64,000 nucleotides of DNA, from the NCBI GenBank assembly GCA_020746875.1, contig JAGTJL010000006.1, forward strand, positions 1,426,001-1,490,000, in the 5' to 3' direction. Shown here piece after piece: positions 57,566-64,000 of the stretch. This DNA is from Rhexocercosporidium sp. MPI-PUGE-AT-0058 (lineage: Eukaryota; Ascomycota; Leotiomycetes; Helotiales). The notes beneath the pieces are model-generated. The model did not search any database, was not told the DNA's origin, and saw only the letters and a list, made by a program, of their open reading frames with translations. Numbering within the stretch: the first letter of the stretch is position 1; every line of letters starts with the position of its first letter. The position numbers were made by a program, and so were the translations under genes.

Positions 57566-59231
57566 CTTGCGCGCTCAATTGATTGATGCTCAGGAACAGT
57601 GCAGTGCAGTGCAGTGCTGTGGTGATGGTCGATAGAGTATTTAAATGAGGCCGGCTAGATGACGTTCGGCGCGAGTAGTCCGGTGTAAGTCCAGAACCCT
57701 GTAGTCTGTGGTCGCAAAGCTGACTGGACGAAAATGCTGCGATGACTCGAGCTTGGCGGAATAATCAAACTTTTCAACTTGCACTCGCGAAATTGCAAAT
57801 ATTCAAGAAACACGGGAAACAATATGAGAGGAGTATCCAGCAAGGAGGAAAGGAACAGGTGGTCTGGTGGAAAAGTCGAAACCCTTGCTCATGCCTCTTA
57901 CCTCAGCCTAACGCACCTTGTACAGTAATACATATCTCTGCCTAGATCGGCGTCTGACCTATTTACCCCGACACACAGCCACTTGGGCGTCGTCGTCTTC
58001 TTCTTGTTCTGCGTCCTCGTACGTCTCTATGGCGATTACTGTCTTTTGTCGAGTCCGAGGTGAACAACAATTCGCGTTTCAGCATCATCCAAAGCTTGTT
58101 GCGGCTCAATCGACGTTTACATGACGCGGATCTGTTCGAGTCTCAAATCCACGCCTCATCCTGGCCAGCGTGTCACATGACTCCTACAGAACTTCCCTCC
58201 TTATGGTCGGGCCTGGCTTCCAGGAAGGCTTCGATTGATGAGTATTCCTCGGGGTGATACTGTGGTTGGCGCATGGTGCTCGACTTCAGCTCATTTCTTC
58301 CGACGCCGTCTCTTTAAGCGAGGTACCAGAGAGGACTTGAATCTTTCAACCGCGTTGCCTACAGTACCTTACCCTTCAAATAATTGAGATAAGCAACATC
58401 ATGTACTTGAAAAGTATGAAGATTCAGGATCACATTCTTCACAAGGGACTCACTTTGAGAGAGTCCACAATGCAAAGGGAATGGAGCCTTTTGGGCACAA
58501 ATCAACTCGCTCGCGTTGCGGAAGCAGCACAGTGCCCAGTGCTGTTCTACCACGACTTCAATCGAGGTTGAATTGGGTCAATTGGGCTCAACACAGCGAC
58601 AACATATATAAGGGTTGAAATCCGCTGTCACAGGGAGTTTATACCATTATGATGTTGTAAAGTCCTCTCGCTATGTTCTTTCTTGTTAATGGAAACTTGG
58701 GAGCCATGGGAGAAGCGGGAACCACGGTCTGACAGTCTGCCAGTGTACTGACTTCATATTCCGTGTATTGGGTGGAGATGCTGACATTGATAGTTTCATA
58801 CATGTTCTCATGATACAAAGACCGCAGGATCTTACCGCCACTCTTCATACCTCTGAGCGAAAGTCGGATATTTCGTCAAAGACTTCTAAGGAAGCTTAAT
58901 CCTATCTACATTTTCATTTGAGACTGAGACAAAGCAGATCTGGCAGATCTATAGCCAGATGAGCTCTCGAGGGGCCTTTCAGACCAAAGAGCACGTAGAG
59001 CAAGTGCTCATCATCCTACTTATTTTGGTTTATGTCCCGTTGGCGATGTTGAATCTGGATGCGTCTTTTTGAATCATTCATTTATTAAGCAATTATAACT
59101 CCTCTCCTCTAGCAGCGATTATTTACAAATTCGAAGCATATCTTTCCCAACTCCAAACAAAGGAGACCCATCAACTCGTCAGTGTATACTGTGTTTGGTG
59201 ACTTTCGTTCTCAACTCCCATGTGGGACCGC
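57566..59231. other. intergenic, syntaxin promoter and laccase 3' flank
   Basis: A GTGCA repeat (57599-57616) and a TATTTAAAT element (57637-57645), about 75 bp upstream of the syntaxin start on its strand, may be leader and TATA-like elements. The rest holds no supported gene; short frames lack family character. Confidence 0.45.
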
Positions 59232-61421
59232 TCAAATTCCTGAATCATCTTGACTCCAGATCTCAGTAGAACTGTAATTCTTCCAGGCGGCACATGTATT
59301 AGTCAAGATGGACGAATCGGCAATCGTGGCAGAAATCGCGGACTCGGACTCGACGAATTGCATTGCGAGTCCTTGGGATGCATGCCAGGCGATGTGGCAG
59401 TGCATCAACCATGAACCTGGATTGTCTTTCTTGAACTGTGTGGAGTTAGCAATTGCTACATACAGCGTCCTTTGGGAAGAATATAAGACGTACTGCCATC
59501 GCGAGGTATCCATTACCGGGCAGGGACGCAACGTCCCTGCGGGGTGGGTTGATGAGGTTCAATTCACTGGTTTGGAGATCTGCTCGTTATTTTAGTGCGT
59601 GCTTTTTGCAATTTTGGTCGTTGAAGGATCAAGAACAAAGGACAAATCCTCAGATTTCGTTGAGTATTCCAGGGTAGAAAGGAATCACATACCGAAAACG
59701 CCAGTCCCTTGTCCGATTACCCAGAAATCGTGGCCGTGAAGATGGATTGGATGCGTAATTCCCAGGCCGGTCAAGTCTTGAATGACATAGATTGCCCAAG
59801 TGGGATCTGCCGTGGTGATCTCAATTGGTTCAACACTTCATGGAAGTCAGCTCTTACTTTTGAAACCTGCACAGTTACTTTACTTACTTGTATGGGGTTG
59901 GAAAGATGCTCTCTCCGTTGAAGATACGCAGCATTGTTGGGTCCGTCCAGTCAAGAAGCAAAGAAGTGCTGTTGATGGTCCATGTGAAGTGATTTCCAAA
60001 GGCGAAGGCAAGGTCTTCCTTAGTGACGGCAGTAGAGCTGAAGTTACCGACGTTCATGGCGAGATGAGGAACGAGGCTTGCAATGGGCTCCTAGTGTCAT
60101 ATTATTAGCTCCCGTAGTCTTTCAAAGATTGTGAATTTGACTTACATCTCCACAGTTGGATGATGCTTCGACTGTGCTTGTAGTAGTAGGGTTTGCGGTG
60201 CTAGAAGAGTCGTATCGAACAATACCGGTCATGTTGTCTATTCCATGTCAGCGAACCTTTTTTGTTCAATGTCAACTCGCTTACCTGGGTCGGAGTTGGT
60301 CGAGCAGGCAGTAATCCATCCAGCGCGCAGCCAATAATCATTGCTTGCAGCATTTGCTTCAACAATGACATCGTACCGCTGTCCCATGCTAACCACAACA
60401 CTGTCAGCGGCATAAGGAACGATTGGGACCAAGTCCATGCCAATGATCGTCAGAGAGTGTCCGTCAATGGAAAATTGGAAGTGTCCGTCGGTTGCGCCGT
60501 TGATAAGTCTTATTCTGTACTTCTTTCCAGCTTCAAAGACGGTCTCGAACTTCTTACCTCCACCGACGCAGTTCACATCAGTTGATCCAGAACAGTCGAA
60601 GGTGTTGGTTCCATTGATGAGTCCACCTGCCATAGTTGGCGCGCCTCCCAACTTCGCGGCATCCCAGAGTGCAGAAGCTGGAGTGTGAGACCAGTCATTC
60701 AAGTGGAGCATTCCCAGGTCCTCGTCGTAGTCGGCTGTGGCTGGACCGTTGATGATCATAGGTCCCTGGAGTCCGTCTCCATACTGTGTGATCAGATGGC
60801 TGTGGTACCAGGTAGATCCGTATTGAGTGGCTTGGAACTTGTAAGTATAGGTATCTCCCGGGGCGATTGGGCACTGAGTGACTCCAGGAACTCCGTCGAA
60901 TTCGCCAGTTCCCAGCTGTCTCATTCCGTGCCAGTGGATGGATGTGCCATTGTGCTCCAAGTTGTTGGTGACATCTGGATGTTTGGCGTGTTAGTTAGTG
61001 CCACTGGAAGCGAATGTGAAGGGACTCGAGTATCACTCACGGATGATCAAGTTGTCACCCCAGTCAGCCCATATCAATGGCCCAGGGACCGTGCCGTTAA
61101 ATGAGAGGACCTGCAGGCGATTGTAACCATCGAGAGCCATGGTTGCGTTCTGAACAGAGAGCCAGTACTCTCTTGTCACCCCCGTTTCCGGGACCATTTC
61201 ATACCAGCTGTGTGGAGTCAGTACATCTTGTGCTAAAGAATGGCCGTGGTCAGGACTCACTCGGTATCAATGGAGTAGTTTCCCCAGCAGCTTCGAGAAG
61301 TAGCTGTGTTCTCGCATGATTGACGAGGCGTGAGAGGTGTTGTCTCCAAATTTGATGTAAAAGGAATTGCTGCTGCCAAAGAAGCAGAGAATGCAAGGAG
61401 TGTAGCGAATGTGGTCTTCAT
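59232..61421 (-). CDS. secreted laccase (asco-laccase multicopper oxidase)
   Basis: Exons on the minus strand: 61421-61261, 61207-61041, 60974-60285, 60237-60146, 60090-59888, 59835-59693, 59579-59494, 59435-59232 (581 aa; introns 53, 66, 47, 55, 52, 113 and 58 nt). The signal peptide is about 18 residues ([16 protein letters not shown]). All four copper signatures are present: HWHG (L1, H123/H125), HSH (L2, H167/H169), [11 protein letters not shown] (L3) and [12 protein letters not shown] (L4). The residue ten after the T1 Cys is Leu, the class usually linked to higher redox potential than Met. The C-terminus ends DSGI, the plug-like tail (DSGL/V/I) of ascomycete laccases that enters the solvent channel. 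It oxidises phenols with reduction of oxygen to water: lignin/humic turnover, pigment or detoxification roles. Several N-glycosylation sites (for example NNLEHNGTS) fit secretion. All junctions close in frame. Confidence 0.96.
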
Positions 61422-64000
61422 GATGAAGAAAGCGAGTGTGGTATCCTGAGAAGGAAGGTATTATCGAGACGAGATGATCTGACCTGAGAAAAACAAGAGG
61501 TGGGAAGTCTCTTCCTCTTTATACATGGTTGCTACGAGTAGGGTAGTTGTTTCTTTTTCATCTCTCGATAGTCTCCCTTCAAGTCAGGACGAATGATATC
61601 TCCCTCTGTTTGACCCATTAGCTCGTTCTTCAAGCATTGCTGCTTTTGTATTTCAATCCAAGTACTGCCCAGTACAAATGATTCGGACAGGCCTTTCCTA
61701 AGTTCTTGGGTTTTCAAGCGGCGACAGAACCCTCCTTTTCAAGACATTCACAGTGCACGCTAAGCAATCAAACCGTCCACATACGATGAATGCTGCCCGC
61801 GCGCTTTGAATCTGCACCTCCAGAGTGGACTGATGAGCTGGTCGGTAGTCCCTCGTCGGGTTTGACAACGTTGTCTAGCTCCTGGTCGGGGTGATTCTGT
61901 GAGCGGAAAGTTCCTAATGTGCATTAGTGTCAAGCTTCTCACTGCTTCGGTCTAGCATATGTGCTGAGGCACTTGAGAGCATGCTTCGGCCACCGCCTAA
62001 TTTCAGACGATGTTCCATGGGAGTCCTTGCTAAGAACCTGGTAGTCTGAGATCCAGGTGGACCAGGCGTGAGCCGGGGAGGTTTGAAGAGTGGACCGACG
62101 TGCGAAATGTCTCTTCATCAGACCTGCTTGGGTAGAGAACAGAGCATGCTTTTCCAATCTCACGCAGACGATTCTACTTACGCAGTGTGTCGATATTCAA
62201 ACTTGAGTTCAAATACTTGGCAAGCTCAAATATATATGCTCAAGGTGAATCTTAAGTAGATGTTTATTCAAAGTAATAATGATAGTTTACTACTCACTTT
62301 ATACCTTAATTTAATAACAAATACTCAAAATCGGTGGGTTTGGGTACACAAAAATACTTACTTATGGTCAAACTCACACTGAACTCCAATACTTAGATGT
62401 CTACTTAAGTTCAAGTAGAATCACCGACACAATGTACTTACGGAAACATCCTGAAACATCCAGCTATGGCCATGAAGTTTTCAAGGTTGCATGCCCGTAC
62501 TGCGGAGCACACGCGGCATTTTGCTCTGTTCTTTCCTTCTCATCTTACAATATTTTCATCATGGGATCTGGAAAACTGACTAGCCTTACAGGTATTAACA
62601 GCAAGCACGGTTACACTTGCATTTACCCTCCCTGCCAGACCCGCTTGTCTCCACGCTCTCGGGAACGAAACGGACCCACTGCCTGAGAAACGTTCAGGGG
62701 TGGCAATCGTCCACACTTCACGCTACTCAACCTCATGCATATCAGAACGCCGAAGTCATGACGCGGAATTTCCCATGAATATGTGCCGCCGCACTGTTTA
62801 CCGGGACTCTTGCGGATTTCGAATGGGTCACTAAGGAGCATAGTCTCTTTTGAATCCTTGAATCAACGTCGTATTACCGCTACGAGGTACAAAAACTACG
62901 CGTTCGCTGTCGAAGCGCGTCGGAGAATAAAAATCAAGATCAGATTAGGAATTAGATAATACTTCACTAGTACGAAGCCCTCTCTTAAAGACAGAAGTTC
63001 TTATACATCATACTTAAAAGGCCAAACTGGCCAGCCCGATGCACAGAATACAGGGACACAGCCAATCAAAACCACCCTGTAAACCCACCCAGAACTCCAC
63101 TCAAAAAGCGATCTCGAAAGTCTAGCGCTTTGGAAGATTGAGTTCGAAATGGAAGCTTTTGATGCCGTTTACATGCTATGCTGTAAGAACAACATGGAAG
63201 CATCCTAGTAAGATTGCTTTCAACTCCGAAAGACCGGTTCTGAGATTCGCCCAACGGAGCAACAAGATTCACAACGTCTCGAAAGAAAAGGAAGCCTGGA
63301 TAGTTGAACCAGAGGGGCAACGCCTTGAATCCACTCTCCCTAAATACCTACCTCCTTGCAATCTGGACATGGTTCAAGCCTTCTGAGATACAGTTCGGAA
63401 ATATCCAGTAAGCGGAAGGTCTGTGCCCCATGTTAGTCTTTCCGAGTCGCTGTTGCGAGTGTGGACACAGAGAAGAAACAGCCTGACGACGACAAGATCC
63501 ATAAACGTTCTTGGCGGTTCGATACAGACACCAACCATGGACTATGATCTCCACATCTAACCACATTCGATCAACGAAGGGTCTTTTCTATTCCGGGCGC
63601 TTTGCCTCTTATAGACATCTGGTCACCATGGCTGAGTTTGTCCCGTGTCAACTTCTCAATGTCGAGTTCTGTGGAAGCCCACATCCGCATCTGCACAGGA
63701 CAAGCACAACGAACCAAAGGGTGGAGCTGACGAGTCCTTCGTCCAAACTCGAGGGCTCGTGCGGGAAAATGCACCTCGAGGATCCTCGTCCACAACAATC
63801 CAAAGCAACACGAATCAGTAAGATGAATGGACTATAGTTCGGGCGGTCGCCGGTATACACAGTAGCGGGTTTCGCCATTACTTGCCAAAAGGGGGCAGGC
63901 ACTTGCAGTCCAAACCGGATCCTCGAGGAAGACTCCCACCGTATTAACCAAAGTCTTTGAAAAGGCTGCCAAAGACTAGGGGACAGGCTGCTCGTGACTA
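61422..64000. other. gene-poor right end
   Basis: The laccase promoter lies at 61422-61700 (TATA-like TTTATACAT near 61518-61526). From 62200 to 62430 the sequence is AT-rich with many TACTTAAG/CAAGTA motifs, including CTACTTAAGTTCAAGTAG (62400-62418), a short inverted repeat. From 63066 to 63902 several minus-strand frames follow one another, but none has a recognisable family, start or splice pattern. Nothing else is supported up to the window edge. Confidence 0.4.

Noticed and set aside
62400..62418. Inverted repeat CTACTTAAGTTCAAGTAG as a transposon end
   Set aside because: The arms are only 6 bp, no partner or target-site duplication was found nearby, and the surrounding DNA is generally rich in TACTT/AAGTA.
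1..64000. CRISPR array, rRNA, intact transposon or secondary-metabolite cluster
   Set aside because: No spaced direct repeats, no rRNA-like conserved sequence, no transposase, reverse transcriptase or integrase frames, and no PKS/NRPS/terpene synthase genes were seen.

Overview
This is a window of nuclear DNA from a filamentous ascomycete (Pezizomycotina; I lean towards Leotiomycetes/Helotiales, by gene style rather than by any search). The evidence is eukaryotic gene structure throughout: short introns (mostly 46-140 nt) with GTRNGT donors, CTAAC/CTGAC-like branch points and YAG acceptors, together with fungus-specific families (asco-laccase, endo-arabinanase, HET domain, Fta4, Prm10/ThrE, DHA1 and inositol-type MFS transporters). 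I joined exons by hand; wherever I give exon coordinates, the reading frame closes exactly across every junction.

Layout, left to right. A 1251-aa MIT-domain protein (716-4570, -). A long gene-free stretch (4.6-8.3 kb). A PLP-dependent diaminopropionate ammonia-lyase-like enzyme (8259-9587, -). A secreted GH43 endo-arabinanase (10229-11533, -). A mitochondrial Rieske/AIF-like flavoprotein reductase (12672-14801, -). A gene desert to 17.5 kb. An unrecognised acidic protein with Cys/His-rich repeats (17469-19271, -). An indoleamine 2,3-dioxygenase with a probable GC-AG intron (20828-22402, +), flanked on both sides by AT-rich DNA. Two MFS transporters (23762-25673 and 26900-29008, +). A short-chain dehydrogenase with an internal tandem duplication (29961-30934, +). 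A coiled-coil orphan (31291-32575, -). A disordered Q/P/S-rich orphan (33892-35562, -), followed by about 4.6 kb of simple-sequence-rich upstream DNA. A membrane-anchored HET-domain protein (40183-42485, -). The kinetochore protein Fta4 (44408-45232, +). Prm10/ThrE-type transporter (48413-51709, +). A frame-broken glyoxalase-fold (VOC) gene (about 52680-53260, +). A trafficking trio: dynactin p25 (53529-54302, -), ERV41 (54851-56160, +) and a plasma-membrane-type syntaxin (56436-57565, -). A laccase (59232-61421, -). Gene-poor DNA to the right edge.

There is no obvious biosynthetic cluster, CRISPR array, intact transposon, rRNA or confident tRNA. Most genes act independently. The only functional neighbourhood is the dynactin p25/ERV41/syntaxin group (vesicle transport); arabinanase and laccase are both secreted plant-matter-degrading enzymes but lie 48 kb apart. 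The least explained objects are the membrane-HET protein with an ambiguous splice or frameshift junction, the Cys/His-repeat acidic protein, the broken VOC gene, a perfect 16-bp-arm palindrome at 46747-46780, and a decayed 9-bp repeat array at 22871-22942.
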